A DNA stretch of 64,000 nucleotides from Betaproteobacteria bacterium (GCA_903970275.1 CAJCIA010000039.1:20069-84068), one strand, 5' to 3'. Positions 1-11,679 are shown, counted from the first letter of the stretch. The notes: generated by a model not told the origin, from the sequence alone. Numbers and translations are program-made.

Positions 1-128
1 TGCTGCAGGGCCGCGTGCTTATGGCCGTCTTCCAATTCATTCTCGCCGGCGCATTGTGGTTCGTGCTCCTGGGATGGCTGGTCCACCTCTGGTCCGTGAT
101 CGACGCGGCGCTCTATCGCGGCCGGTGA
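1..128 (+). CDS. C-terminal tail of a membrane protein (5' end outside window)
   Basis: The frame is open from base 3 to the TGA at 126-128 and encodes about 41 residues, ending in a strongly hydrophobic helix (AVFQFILAGALWFVLLGWL) and a short charged tail ending DAALYRGR. This looks like the last membrane segment of an integral membrane protein. Its stop codon overlaps the proposed GTG start of the next gene (GTGA), so the two are probably translated in series. Too little is present to name a family. Confidence 0.55.
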   Translation, partial: LQGRVLMAVFQFILAGALWFVLLGWLVHLWSVIDAALYRGR

Positions 129-820
129 AAAAGTTCTCGGTCTGCTATCTGCCCGCGCAATGGCGGGCGCTGGAAGATACGGCACGGCAGGAGTCGGTTT
201 GCGTCGTGATCGATGTGATCCGCGCCACCACGACCATTGCCGCCGCGCTAGCCGCAGGAGCCGCCGGCATCCGGCCGGTCGCGAGCGTGGCGGAGGCCGA
301 GGCGCTGAAGGCGGCCGAGCCCCGCCGTCTTCTCGCAGGCGAACGCCATGGCATCGCGCTTCCCGGATTCGACCTCGGCAACTCACCCAGAGCCGTCACG
401 CCCGGACAGGTTGGCGGCCGCGAGCTCATTCTGACCACGACCAATGGCACCCAGGCACTGGCCGCCTGTGCCGGCGCGCGTGCGGTACTGACCTGCGCCT
501 TCGTCAACTTGAGCGCCACCGTGGAAAAGCTGCGCCAGCTGGGACCGCCGTGGATCATCCTGTGCGCGGGCTTCGAGGGTCACTTCGGCCTCGACGACGC
601 GGTGGTGGCCGGTGCGCTGGCGGAAGCGTTGGGCGAGGAGAGCTCGTTCCGATCCCTCTTCCAGTCGGTGCGGCACGATCTGGCGACGATGCTTCTTGGC
701 AGCCAAGCGGGCCAGGAACTGCGCAAGATCGGCCTGCAGGACGATATTCCTTTTTGCGCGGCCATCGATTCGCTGGACGTGGTGCCGATGCTGGGCACGG
801 ATGGGGTCCTGCGCGTCTGA
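125..820 (+). CDS. comB: 2-phosphosulfolactate phosphatase (ComB family)
   Basis: ComB hydrolyses 2-phospho-3-sulfolactate to 3-sulfolactate and phosphate, a step of the sulfolactate/coenzyme M branch, and acts in the cytoplasm. The protein (231 residues from this start) shows the family blocks DVIRATTT (residues about 30-37), GERHG (72-76), GFDLGNSP (81-88) and TTTNGT (104-109), with the usual length of about 230-240. An upstream ATG at 56 would add 23 residues that are not ComB-like. GTG at 125 is preferred because it overlaps the previous stop codon as GTGA and begins directly at the conserved core. No other sulfolactate or coenzyme M genes are nearby, so the physiological substrate in this organism is unclear. 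Confidence 0.88.
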   Translation: MKKFSVCYLPAQWRALEDTARQESVCVVIDVIRATTTIAAALAAGAAGIRPVASVAEAEALKAAEPRRLLAGERHGIALPGFDLGNSPRAVTPGQVGGRELILTTTNGTQALAACAGARAVLTCAFVNLSATVEKLRQLGPPWIILCAGFEGHFGLDDAVVAGALAEALGEESSFRSLFQSVRHDLATMLLGSQAGQELRKIGLQDDIPFCAAIDSLDVVPMLGTDGVLRV

Positions 821-821
821 G

Positions 822-850
822 GTAGCCGGCGTCAGGCCCGACGCCGGTGC
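822..850. repeat. Dispersed palindromic repeat, GCCGGCGTC family
   Basis: The arms CCGGCGTC (826-833) and GACGCCGG (840-847) form a hairpin with a 6-base loop, preceded by GTAG. The element sits between the convergent comB and coxB genes. Closely similar copies occur at 17551-17580 and 17706-17730, so it is a REP-like dispersed repeat rather than a gene-specific terminator. There is no following U-run. Confidence 0.6.
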
Positions 851-997
851 GCGCCGCCCGAGGTGGAAAAGCTTTTAGCCTCTGCCGCGCGCACCAGGAA
901 TTCCGGCGATGATCGCGGGTCGAGAAGTTTTCGCCTCGCGACGTTCTGCTTACGCGACCGGCATCAGGCTGATGCCGCCCATTTCTGACCGCGCAAA

Positions 998-1813
998 CTA
1001 ATTCCCCGCGACCGTCGGCCCCGTCGCCGCGGCGGCCGCCATCTTCGACTTGGGATGCGTCTGGTTGTAATTCTCTTTATACCAGGCGTCGTACTTGGCC
1101 TGACTTTCCACCACCAGCACGCCGCGCATGGCCGAGTGGCCGCTGCCGCAAAGCTGGGCGCAGACAATCTCGTAGGTGCCTTCCTTGATCGGCTTGAACC
1201 AGAGTGGGATGACGGAGCCCGGAATCGCGTCCTGGGCCGAGCGCATGTTGGGGATGCAGAAATCGTGGATGACGTCCTTCGACATCACGTCGACGATGGC
1301 CGGCTTGTTGACCGGCAGGTGCATCTCGTTGCGGGTGGTCAGGTCGTCAGCACCGTCCGGATCGTTCTTGTCCAATCCCAACGGGTTGGCCGCGGTGACG
1401 TACACCGGGTTGCGCTTGCCGAACTTGTCGTCCGCGCCGGTGTACTGGAAATTCCAAAGAAATTGTTCGCCTACCGCACGGAGGTGCGTCACGTCCGGGC
1501 CGGTGGGAAACTGGTCGGTGCGCAGGGACCAGAGCGGCGTGGCAAAGGAGAGCAGGATGACCACCTCGAAAACGGCGATGCCGCCTTCCACCTTGCTGGG
1601 AAAATGCGTTGCGGCGCCGGCGTAGAGCGCCTTGGGCTGCTTGCTCCGACGGAAGCGCACGAGCATGTAGGCGTAGAACGAGCCCCAGGTCATGAACAGG
1701 AGAAGCATGAACCAAAAGAGCATCTCCATCATCGTGTCGATGGCGTAACCATGCTCCGAGGCATTGGGCGCGATATCGAGCGCCTCGATCAGGACGGCGA
1801 AGGTTGGGGTCAT
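998..1813 (-). CDS. coxB: Cytochrome c oxidase subunit II
   Basis: This is the CuA-bearing subunit that takes electrons from cytochrome c and passes them to subunit I. The 271-residue protein has two membrane helices near the N-terminus (about residues 28-52 and 78-100) and a periplasmic cupredoxin domain. The CuA ligand set is visible as CAQLCGSGHSAM plus the upstream histidine in VIHDFCIP. There is no CxxCH motif, so no fused cytochrome c domain. An obvious cleavable signal peptide is absent. The ATG at 1813 overlaps the stop of the preceding small gene (ATGA, 1810-1813). The gene is the last of the cox operon, whereas subunit II is more often first. Confidence 0.95.
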   Translation of the reverse strand: MTPTFAVLIEALDIAPNASEHGYAIDTMMEMLFWFMLLLFMTWGSFYAYMLVRFRRSKQPKALYAGAATHFPSKVEGGIAVFEVVILLSFATPLWSLRTDQFPTGPDVTHLRAVGEQFLWNFQYTGADDKFGKRNPVYVTAANPLGLDKNDPDGADDLTTRNEMHLPVNKPAIVDVMSKDVIHDFCIPNMRSAQDAIPGSVIPLWFKPIKEGTYEIVCAQLCGSGHSAMRGVLVVESQAKYDAWYKENYNQTHPKSKMAAAAATGPTVAGN

Positions 1814-2100
1814 GAAGCGTCGGGGAGCGCGTCGGGCGGCGTGGTTTCCTCTTCAGCGAGGAGCTCGTTGTAATCGGGCAGCGGATTCTTGGCGCGCCAG
1901 TTGAAGTAGCACCCGGCGGCGAAGAGCGCGCCGAGCATGATGAACATGATGACGGCCATGGCAATCACGCCAACATTGGCGGCGTTGCCCATCTTGCTGC
2001 CGGCATTGGCGTTGTAACAGGCGGCGCAGGCCGAGGCCGGCAGGCTCGCGAACGGAGCAATGAGGCTAAGCGATACGATCGAGACGAGGATCTTTTTCAT
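1810..2100 (-). CDS. Small exported/membrane protein of the cox operon with a CxxC motif
   Basis: This encodes a 96-residue protein of unknown function. It begins with a signal-like segment (MKKILVSIVSLSLIAPF), followed by ASACAACYNANAGSKM and then one membrane helix (about residues 45-70) and an acidic tail ending PPDALPDAS. The CxxC pair lies just after the predicted cleavage region and would face the periplasm. The ATG at 2100 is chosen over a TTG at 2109 because it begins the signal sequence directly. The gene overlaps coxB by four bases. Proteins of similar shape with a CPxC-type motif near cox genes occur in other bacteria from general memory. A role in oxidase assembly or copper handling is only an inference. 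Confidence 0.75.
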   Translation of the reverse strand: MKKILVSIVSLSLIAPFASLPASACAACYNANAGSKMGNAANVGVIAMAVIMFIMLGALFAAGCYFNWRAKNPLPDYNELLAEEETTPPDALPDAS

Positions 2101-2105
2101 GGCGA

Positions 2106-2312
2106 TCAATGCAGGATGATTTTGCGGGTGCGCTTGAGGAAATGTCGCTCGTAGAAAACGAGGCCGATGGCAATCAGGACGCAGAGCGCGCCGGCCAGGG
2201 TGTACGGCAGGTTGCCCGCGACGCTGGGATCAAAAAAACACCAGCCGGCAAAGACCAGCGCCACGGCCATGGCTGCGAAGATGATGACCTGGTGGACGAA
2301 GCGGATGGACAT
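2106..2312 (-). CDS. Small two-helix membrane protein of the cox operon
   Basis: This is a 68-residue protein starting MSIRFVHQVIIFAAM, with two predicted membrane helices (about residues 6-24 and 34-52) separated by a short loop, and a basic C-terminus ending ERHFLKRTRKIILH. I do not recognise a family. The ATG at 2312 lies immediately after the TAA of the subunit IV gene (2314-2316), and its end is only a few bases before the next start, so it is embedded in the cox operon. An assembly or accessory role for the oxidase is inferred from position only. A longer reading upstream would overlap the subunit IV gene in another frame and is not needed. Confidence 0.65.
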   Translation of the reverse strand: MSIRFVHQVIIFAAMAVALVFAGWCFFDPSVAGNLPYTLAGALCVLIAIGLVFYERHFLKRTRKIILH

Positions 2313-2313
2313 A

Positions 2314-2706
2314 TTAGTGGGCGTGGGTGCTCTTGGCGTCGGAACGGAGTTCGATGGGATCGCCGATACCAGGGACGGTCGAATCCCACCAAGAGAGAAA
2401 GACCATCGCGACAAAAAAAAGTGCCGTAAAAAGGAAGGCGGTGAAGATGTAATTGAACCGCCGGAAAAGCATGAACATGAAAAAGCCGATGTAGCTGCAG
2501 CGCAGGACGGCGAGCAGCGCGATGGCCCATGGGTTGGTGCCCTGAAACTCGTAGCTCATGACCGCCAGGCCCACGAGGCAAAAGAAACCGAGGAAAAACC
2601 AGTTGTTCTCCTTCGCATGATCGCGGGCGTGCTGCGCCTCGACCGCAAGGTCGTGACCCGTGCCGGGGCTCGCGTCGTGCGAATGATCGGAAGGATCGGC
2701 GCTCAT
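2314..2706 (-). CDS. Cytochrome c oxidase subunit IV family protein
   Basis: This is a 130-residue protein with a hydrophilic His/Asp-rich N-terminus (about residues 1-35) followed by three membrane helices (about 36-52, 60-82 and 88-108). This matches the prokaryotic subunit IV family in topology, and it sits directly downstream of coxC in the usual place. Such subunits stabilise the oxidase core and carry no redox centre. The sequence itself is poorly conserved in this family, so the call rests on topology plus operon position. The gene is followed after one base by the next small membrane gene, indicating a common transcript. Confidence 0.8.
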   Translation of the reverse strand: MSADPSDHSHDASPGTGHDLAVEAQHARDHAKENNWFFLGFFCLVGLAVMSYEFQGTNPWAIALLAVLRCSYIGFFMFMLFRRFNYIFTAFLFTALFFVAMVFLSWWDSTVPGIGDPIELRSDAKSTHAH

Positions 2707-2725
2707 GAAATAAGATAATCGGAAA

Positions 2726-3601
2726 TCAGGTCAGGTAAATAATGGGGAAGACGGTGATCCAGACCAGGTCAACGAAGTGCCAGAAGATCCCAGTCACCTC
2801 CATGCGGTTGGAAAGCTGCTCGGGATTGCGGCGGTACATGCGCGAGCCCGGCCCGAGAAAATACAGCATGACGGTGACCCCGCCGATGATGTGCAGCGCG
2901 TGCAGGCCGGTAACCGTAAAGTAGATCGCGTAGTAGGTGCCGTAGGCCGGCAGGAGATTGCCAGCCGGGCGAATCAGATCGGCTTGCGAAACCGTGACCG
3001 TCTCCTCCTCGTTGCCGGAGCCTTTCTCCTCCGCCTTGGGCGTGCCGCCGAAGGAAATCGGGTGGAAATTCTTGTCCGGCACGATGGTGAAAAGTCCCTT
3101 CGCAAGATCCTTCTCGTGCAGGTGACCGCGAATCTCGTAAGCGCCGTCGGCGCCTTGCGTAGGGCACCAGTTGATGAAGGCGTCGACCTTCTGCAATTCC
3201 GGCCGGTACTTGTCGATCGCCTCGGGCTTTACGAAAAAGCCCCAGTGCATGTACTTGTCGTGGTACTCGTAGCCTTTCAGCCCGAGGAAGCCGATGCCGA
3301 AGCAAATCGTGGCGAAGAGAAACGCGCGATACTTGGCCAAGTTCCGCTCCTTCAGCGCGACCCAGGCATAGACCATGGTGATGGACGAGCAGATGAGCAG
3401 GCAGGTATTGGTGAACCCAATGGCGACATTTTGGACATGCTGCGGCCACATGCCCTCATCCGCGCCGAGGCGCATGAAGAGGTAGGCGGTGAAGAGCGCG
3501 CCAAAGAGCATGACCTCCGAGGCGAGGAAGAGCCAGACGCCGAGCTTGCCATTATAGAGTCCCGTGTCAGGCCGGACGGTGACGGTGTAAGGAATGTCCA
3601 T
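2726..3601 (-). CDS. coxC: Cytochrome c oxidase subunit III
   Basis: This is a non-redox core subunit of the aa3-type oxidase in the cytoplasmic membrane. The 291-residue protein shows the typical helices with LASEVMLFGALFTAY, FTVTGLHALHIIGG and, near the C-terminus, FWHFVDLVWI. Between the third and fourth recognisable helices there is an unusually long hydrophilic insert of roughly 85 residues (about residues 123-210), rich in charged residues and containing GSGNEEET. Five-helix bacterial subunit III proteins of about 200 residues lack this. The gene follows coxA after 9 bases. Confidence 0.94.
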   Translation of the reverse strand: MDIPYTVTVRPDTGLYNGKLGVWLFLASEVMLFGALFTAYLFMRLGADEGMWPQHVQNVAIGFTNTCLLICSSITMVYAWVALKERNLAKYRAFLFATICFGIGFLGLKGYEYHDKYMHWGFFVKPEAIDKYRPELQKVDAFINWCPTQGADGAYEIRGHLHEKDLAKGLFTIVPDKNFHPISFGGTPKAEEKGSGNEEETVTVSQADLIRPAGNLLPAYGTYYAIYFTVTGLHALHIIGGVTVMLYFLGPGSRMYRRNPEQLSNRMEVTGIFWHFVDLVWITVFPIIYLT

Positions 3602-3610
3602 GGCTCGAAA

Positions 3611-5647
3611 TTAGTGCTGCACCGTCAGGCGGGGATTGTCGTGGTCGCGGCGGAGCTTGTCCGGATTGCGCGGCGGTGAGTTCTGCGGCGTGAAGTCGTC
3701 CGGATGACCGGGCACGCTGTATTCATAGGCGCCGCGGTAAACGGTGGGCGGCGTGAGGAAATTGCCGTGCGGCGGGGGCGTCGGGGTCTGCCACTCGAGC
3801 GTGGTGGATTCCCACGGATTATCGCCCACCTTGCGGCCAAACTTCCAGGAGAGGCAGAAGTTCAGGATGAAGGGAATCTGCGCCAAACCGAGCAGCCAGG
3901 CGGACTCGGAGATGAAGACGTTCCAGTGGAGCACGTTCTTGTTCAGCAGCTCATAGGTCGCACCACCGTCATACATGCGGCGGTGCATGCCGGCCATGCC
4001 CTGCAGGAACATGGGGAAGAAGATGCAGTTCATCAGCACCATGGTGGGCCAGAAATGGACCTTGTTCCAAAACTCGCTCATCATCCGGCCGGTGGCCTTG
4101 GGATACCAGTAGGTGATGCCCGCGAAGAAGGCGAAGATCGTGCCCGGGGCGATGACGTAGTGGAAGTGGGCGATGATATAATAGGAGTCGTGCAGGAAGG
4201 TATCCGGCGCGTTGAAGGCGAGCGGAATCCCGGTCAGGCCACCGATACCGAAGAGCGGCAGGAACGCGCAGGCCCAAAGCATGGGCGCAGTGAAGCGGAT
4301 GGATCCACCCCAGAGCGAAATAATGAGCGACGCCAGGATGAGGATGGTCGGGACCGAGATGATGATGGTCGTGAGCTGGAAGAAGGCGCTCACCGCCGTG
4401 CCCATGCCCGTCAGGTACATGTGGTGCGCCCATACGATCATGGAGAGGAAGCCGAGCGCGAGCAGCCCGTAAATCATCTGGTTGTAACCCCAGAGCGGCT
4501 TGCGCGCATTGTTGGCAATGACTTCGGCGATCACGCCAAGGCCGGGAAGGATGAGCACGTAAACCTCAGGATGGCCGAGGAACCAAAAGAGATGCTGCCA
4601 GAGGAGCGGTGAGCCGCCGCCGTTGCCGTGCCACATGGTGCCGTTGACGATGAGACCGGAGGGCGAGAAGAGGCTGGAGCCGGAAAGCCGGTCCATCAAC
4701 TGCATGATCGCCGCGGCCTCGAGTGGCGGGAACGCGAGCAGGAGCAGGAAGGCGGTGACGAACTGGGTCCAGACGAAGAACGGCAGGCGCATCCAGAACA
4801 GGCCCTTGGCGCGGAGCTGCACGATGGTGGTGATGAAATTGACGGAGGAAAGCAGCGACGACGTGATGTTGAACGCCATGCCAATGATCCAGAGCGACTG
4901 GCCGGTGGCCCACATCGGCCACATGAAATGGAAGTTGTGGCCGAAGATGACCGCGTTCGTCGGCTGATCCGCGATGGAGGCGAGCGGCGTGTAGGAATAC
5001 CAGCCCGACTTGGCCGCGCCGCCGGGGACCATGAAACTCACCAGCATGATGACCGCGCTGATGAAGAAGAGGATGACCGAGCCCATGTTGAGGCGGGGGA
5101 AGGCCATGTCGATCGTGCCGCACTGCAGGGGCATGACGAAGTTGCCGAAGGCGGCGAATCCGATCGGCACGATGGCGAAGAACACCATGATGGTGCCGTG
5201 CATTGCGCCGAGCGTGTTATAGAAATCAGGCGTCATGACGCCGCCGGGCATCTGCTCCCTGCCGCAGATAAGCTGCAGCAGCGGCGGGTGGTTGGGATCG
5301 GCCGGAATGGGCTTGGGCTCGCTGGGCATGAAGCCCATGCCGAGGTGGTACCAGATGACGTGCAGCTGGTAGCTGGTCTCCGCCCATAGATTGGCCCAGG
5401 TCAGCGGCGTGCCGGGAAAGGCGAGCTGCCAGCGCATCAGCATCATGAGGGAGAAGCCGAAGAACATGAGCACGAGGCCAGCAAGCAGATACTGGATGCC
5501 GATCGTCTTGTGATCGGTGGAGAAGATGTAGGTGCGCACGAAGCCGAGCTGGTGATGCTCGTGTCCGTGATCGTCGTGGCTATCGTGTGCGTGCCCGTGT
5601 GCTATCGGGGCGTGGGCTGCTTCGGCGCTGGCAGATGAATCGTCCAT
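3611..5647 (-). CDS. coxA: Cytochrome c oxidase subunit I (heme-copper oxidase, A1-like)
   Basis: This is the catalytic subunit that reduces O2 to water at the heme a3-CuB centre and pumps protons. The 678-residue protein has about 12 membrane helices. It contains the CuB/Tyr segment FLGHPEVYVLILPGLGV, whose glutamate is typical of A1-type proton channels, as well as the second histidine pair WAHHMYLTGMG and the heme-ligand region IIAHFHYVIAPG. The N-terminus carries a His/Asp-rich stretch (about residues 11-33) before the first helix, which could bind metal. The C-terminal 60 residues are hydrophilic and Pro/Asn-rich. It is the first gene of the operon coxA-coxC-subunit IV-two small genes-coxB. 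Confidence 0.96.
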   Translation of the reverse strand: MDDSSASAEAAHAPIAHGHAHDSHDDHGHEHHQLGFVRTYIFSTDHKTIGIQYLLAGLVLMFFGFSLMMLMRWQLAFPGTPLTWANLWAETSYQLHVIWYHLGMGFMPSEPKPIPADPNHPPLLQLICGREQMPGGVMTPDFYNTLGAMHGTIMVFFAIVPIGFAAFGNFVMPLQCGTIDMAFPRLNMGSVILFFISAVIMLVSFMVPGGAAKSGWYSYTPLASIADQPTNAVIFGHNFHFMWPMWATGQSLWIIGMAFNITSSLLSSVNFITTIVQLRAKGLFWMRLPFFVWTQFVTAFLLLLAFPPLEAAAIMQLMDRLSGSSLFSPSGLIVNGTMWHGNGGGSPLLWQHLFWFLGHPEVYVLILPGLGVIAEVIANNARKPLWGYNQMIYGLLALGFLSMIVWAHHMYLTGMGTAVSAFFQLTTIIISVPTILILASLIISLWGGSIRFTAPMLWACAFLPLFGIGGLTGIPLAFNAPDTFLHDSYYIIAHFHYVIAPGTIFAFFAGITYWYPKATGRMMSEFWNKVHFWPTMVLMNCIFFPMFLQGMAGMHRRMYDGGATYELLNKNVLHWNVFISESAWLLGLAQIPFILNFCLSWKFGRKVGDNPWESTTLEWQTPTPPPHGNFLTPPTVYRGAYEYSVPGHPDDFTPQNSPPRNPDKLRRDHDNPRLTVQH

Positions 5648-5781
5648 GTTCGCAAGCGTTATTTACCACGAGACGAGGAGGCCGCGCAAAGGATTATGCA
5701 GCTGTATGCGAAGATATTAGGGCAGCGAAGGCGTGCACGGAATTTAGTGATGCGCGGGTCCGGGGATATTGGTTAGAACTG

Positions 5782-5810
5782 GTAGCTGGCGCATTCCGAG
5801 CGCCGGCTAC
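5782..5810. repeat. Dispersed palindromic repeat between dinB and coxA
   Basis: GTAGCTGGCGC (5782-5792) pairs with GCGCCGGCTAC (5800-5810) with a single G-T wobble and a 7-base loop. The GTAGCCGGCG arm links it to the copies near 826 and 17706. It lies in the promoter-side region of coxA, just past the stop of dinB. Transcription enters it from dinB, so it could also stall or terminate that message, but no U-run follows. Confidence 0.55.
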
Positions 5811-5822
5811 CTGGCTGGACGG

Positions 5823-6878
5823 CTACAAGCTGAACGCTAGTTGTTGCTGAGGGTCGTCTTGAGGTTCGTCTTCCTCTTCCGTGAACCTGACGCCGGCACC
5901 GAGGAGGCGGATGGGCTGCTGCTTGCGCAACCGCGCCTCGGTTAGCAGCGCCTGATAAGTGGCGAGGTCGGGGGTGGCGCTGACGCACTCCTTGGTCGTG
6001 CGGGTGAAGTCGGCGAACTTGACCTTCACCACGGCCTTACGGACCTGGCGGTCGGCGGCCTTGGTCCGGAGTTCCTCGAACAACTCCTCAACCAGCTCGG
6101 TGAGCGCGGCCTGGCAGGCGTCGAGCGTGGTGAGGTTTTCGCTGTAGGTGCGCTCGTTGCTCAGGCTTTTGCGGACGCGATCGGGCTCGACGGGGCGGTC
6201 GTCCTCGCCGCGGCAAAGGCGGTAAAGCTCGTGGCCCCACTTGCCGTGACGGCGCGCGAGTTCCGCGAGGGTGAGCTGTTGGAGATCGGCGCAGGTCTTC
6301 ACGCCCTCCGCCGCGAACCGCTCGGCGCTTTTCGGGCCGACGCCCCAGATCTTTCGCACGGGGAGTTCGCGGACGAAGGCGTCGATTTGCTCTGGGGTGA
6401 TGGCGAACTGGCCATTGGGCTTGCGCCAATCGCTGGCAATCTTGGCCAGCATCTTGTTGGGCGCGATGCCGGCCGAGCCGGTCAGCCGCGTCTCGGCGAA
6501 GATACGGGCGCGGATTTCCTTGGCGATGTCCCAGGCGTACCGTGGGCTGGCAGTGACATCGAGATAGGCCTCGTCGAGCGAGAGCGGTTCGACCAGCGGG
6601 GTGTAGGCGCGCAGGATGGCGCGGACCTTTTGCGACTCGGCGCGGTAGAGCTCGAAGCGCGGCGGAAGGAAGATAAGGTTCGGGCAGCGCTGGCGGGCCT
6701 GGAAGCCGGGCATGGCGGAGTGGACGCCGAACTTGCGCGCCTCGTAGTTGCAGGTGGTGACGACACCGCGGCGCGAGCCGCCGCCAACGGCCAGCGGCTG
6801 GCCAGCGAGTTCCGGATGCTCGCGCATCTCGACGGCCGCGTAGAAGCAGTCCATGTCGAGATGGATGATTTTGCGCAC
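5823..6878 (-). CDS. dinB: DNA polymerase IV (Y-family translesion polymerase)
   Basis: Pol IV performs error-prone synthesis past DNA lesions. The 351-residue protein has the Y-family start with the first catalytic aspartate in IIHLDMDCFYAAVE, the second carboxylate pair in PLSLDEAYLDVT, and the helix-hairpin-helix thumb region KIWGVGPKSAERF. The little-finger domain follows (about 240-335). The C-terminus ends DDPQQQLAFSL, and QxxLxF resembles the beta-clamp binding motif. The start is GTG at 6878. No LexA-type box is obvious in the upstream repeat-rich region, and the gene is transcribed on its own. Confidence 0.95.
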   Translation of the reverse strand: MRKIIHLDMDCFYAAVEMREHPELAGQPLAVGGGSRRGVVTTCNYEARKFGVHSAMPGFQARQRCPNLIFLPPRFELYRAESQKVRAILRAYTPLVEPLSLDEAYLDVTASPRYAWDIAKEIRARIFAETRLTGSAGIAPNKMLAKIASDWRKPNGQFAITPEQIDAFVRELPVRKIWGVGPKSAERFAAEGVKTCADLQQLTLAELARRHGKWGHELYRLCRGEDDRPVEPDRVRKSLSNERTYSENLTTLDACQAALTELVEELFEELRTKAADRQVRKAVVKVKFADFTRTTKECVSATPDLATYQALLTEARLRKQQPIRLLGAGVRFTEEEDEPQDDPQQQLAFSL

Positions 6879-7259
6879 GGGAGCTTAGTTTAGCTCGCGG
6901 AGGCGATGGGTCAAAGGGGGTGGGGAGTATCGGGATTTTTCTGGTTCGCCTTCATGACGCGTAATTTGTCGCGGGCGAGGCGTGGGGCTTTTCTAATTCG
7001 AACGTGCTTTCGGTTCGCTCTATCCGCGTTGGGTCGAAACTTCATCTTCAACGCGGCTGCATTCCGGCCGCTTTGCGGCCTCCGGCGCTCGGAGAGCGCC
7101 GGTTACCACCCAGCTTGGGCGGGCGGCGAACGTGGGTGGTGCAGCGGATGGTTGAGCGGAGTGCGGCGCGATCCGGGGCCACACGGTGGCGGCGCGTCGC
7201 GCCAATTTGTGCGACGGTCATAGACAGCCGCTACAGTGAGAAGGTCAATCCTTGCCCGA
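6879..7259. other. 381-base intergenic region with two short palindromic repeats
   Basis: This stretch lies between dinB and the REC-kinase gene and holds no convincing gene. At 7082-7102 the arms CCGGCGCTC and GAGCGCCGG form a 9-bp hairpin with a 3-base loop, preceded by a smaller GGCCGC/GCGGCC hairpin at about 7067-7080. At 7215-7236 there is a copy of a second dispersed repeat (CGGTCATAGACAGCCGCTAC). A reading frame running across this region on the plus strand translates the repeats and looks spurious. Confidence 0.5.
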
Positions 7260-8701
7260 TTACAGCAGTGGGAGATCCAGCGTGACTTCGATGCCGGGGC
7301 CTTCGGGGTTGTTGGTGATGCGGATGCTGCCGCTTTTCGAGACCACGATGCTTTTCACCACGCTGAGGCCGAGGCCCATGCCTTCCACTTCGCCGGTCGT
7401 GCGCTTTTCACCCTGATAATAAGGCATCCAGACTTGGGCGAGCTGGTCGGGCGCGAGGTTGACGCCGTTGTCGCGCAAGGCCAGCCGCAGGGTGCGGCCC
7501 TCGCCGAGGCGAGCCGTGGTAACGCGCAGCTCAGGTCGGCGCTTGGGGTGGAACTTGCGCGCGTTCTCGAAGAGCTCGCGCAGGACGGTCTCGAACTGTA
7601 GCGGAGAAAGCGTGATCTTCTCCTCCAGCAGCGCGGAATCGAGCGTGCGGTCAAGGGTGACGATTTCCATTTCGAGCCGCAGCCGCTCGAGCAGGTCGGG
7701 CAGGCCGGCAAGCGCGAAGGGCTCTTCCTTCTCGCCGGGCTGGGCGGAGAGCGCGGCGAATTCCAGGATCTCCTCGACGCTGCGGGCGAGGCGCTCGGCG
7801 CTGCTAAGGGCGACGGCGGCCATCTCCTCCTGCGGGCCGCCGGCGAGTTCGCCGTTGAGCAGCTCGAGCATGGAGACGATGCCGTTGAGCGGCGTGCGCA
7901 GCTTGTGGCCGAGGATGCGCTGGAAGCTGTGGCGGTCGCGCTGCACGCCCATTTCCTCGGTGACGTCGCGCAGGCGCAGCAGGCGTTCGCCGGCGTCGCT
8001 GCCGGGATCCATGAGCGTGACGGAAACCCAGAAGGCGCGGGCGGTGGCGGTCTCCGGCCGCACAAGGTAATGGCGGTTGGGCACGCGCAGGTCCTCGTCG
8101 GTCCAGGCGCAGTCGGGCTCCAGGCGGTACTGCCGGCGCGCGGTTTCGAGGAAGAGGCCGTAGCCCTCGACGAGGCCGGGGGCGGCGAGATTGAGGAAGC
8201 TGCGCGCGGAGACGTTGGCGTAGCTGATGGTGCCGTCGTCCTTCACGACGATGTAGCCGTTGCTGGCGTTCTCGACCACGGAATTGAAGCGCGCGCGCTC
8301 ATTGAGGAGGCGGCGGTAGCGGCCGATGCGCATGATCGTCTTCACGCGCAGGCGCAGCTCGCCGCGGTCGTAGGGCTTGGAGATGAAGTCGTCCGCGCCG
8401 GCGGTGATGCCTTCCAGGCGCGTTTCGCGGTCGTCAAGCGCGGTGACGAGCAGGACGGGGATTTCCGCGGTGAGCGGATTGGCGCGCAGCTTCCGGCAGA
8501 CCTCGAAGCCGTCCATGCCAGGCATCATGACGTCGAGCAGGACGAGGTCGGGGCGCAGTTGCTGGATGGCGGCAACGGCCTCGGCGCCACTGCTGGCGAA
8601 ATGGAGCCGGTAGCCCTGGTTGAGCAGCAGGCCCTCGAGCGCCTCGCGGCCGGCGCGCTCGTCGTCGACGATGAGGAGCGTACCCTGAATGGGCAGCGTG
8701 C

Positions 8702-8705
<4 letters not shown>
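7260..8705 (-). CDS. Response regulator-PAS-histidine kinase hybrid
   Basis: This soluble 481-residue signalling protein has an N-terminal receiver domain (about residues 8-125) with the phospho-acceptor aspartate in LVLLDVMMPGMDG. A PAS-like segment follows (about 140-250), then a HisKA dimerisation domain with GHKLRTPLNG (about 270) and a HATPase domain with the N-box ELFENARKFHP and G-box EGMGLGLS. There is no membrane helix and no DNA-binding output. It overlaps the upstream hybrid kinase by four bases (ATGA, 8702-8705). The simplest reading is that the upstream kinase phosphorylates this receiver, which then tunes this second kinase. The final output is not encoded nearby. Confidence 0.88.
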
Positions 8706-11482
<2,777 letters not shown>

Positions 11483-11679
11483 GGATCTACAAACCTTATA
11501 GCAACAATACGTTAGCGGCGTGATTTAGAGTGAGACGACGAGGAAACGGCAGAGCTCTTCGCGCGTTGCCCAGATTATCGGAGGGAAAGGCCTCCGCCCT
11601 GAGCCTCGTGGCGGGATAATTGGCGTGTCGAAAAGCTTCGACGTACGTCCGGGTGGAACACGCCCGGACGAGGCGCGGC

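Noticed and set aside
6906..7223. Plus-strand open frame between dinB and the REC-kinase gene
   Set aside because: It runs through the palindromic repeats, and its product is a mixture of Gly, Arg and Ser without any motif.
11646..11670. Hairpin after the GYF-like gene considered as a terminator
   Set aside because: The stem is 8 bp with no U-run on the minus strand, so it does not meet the usual pattern.
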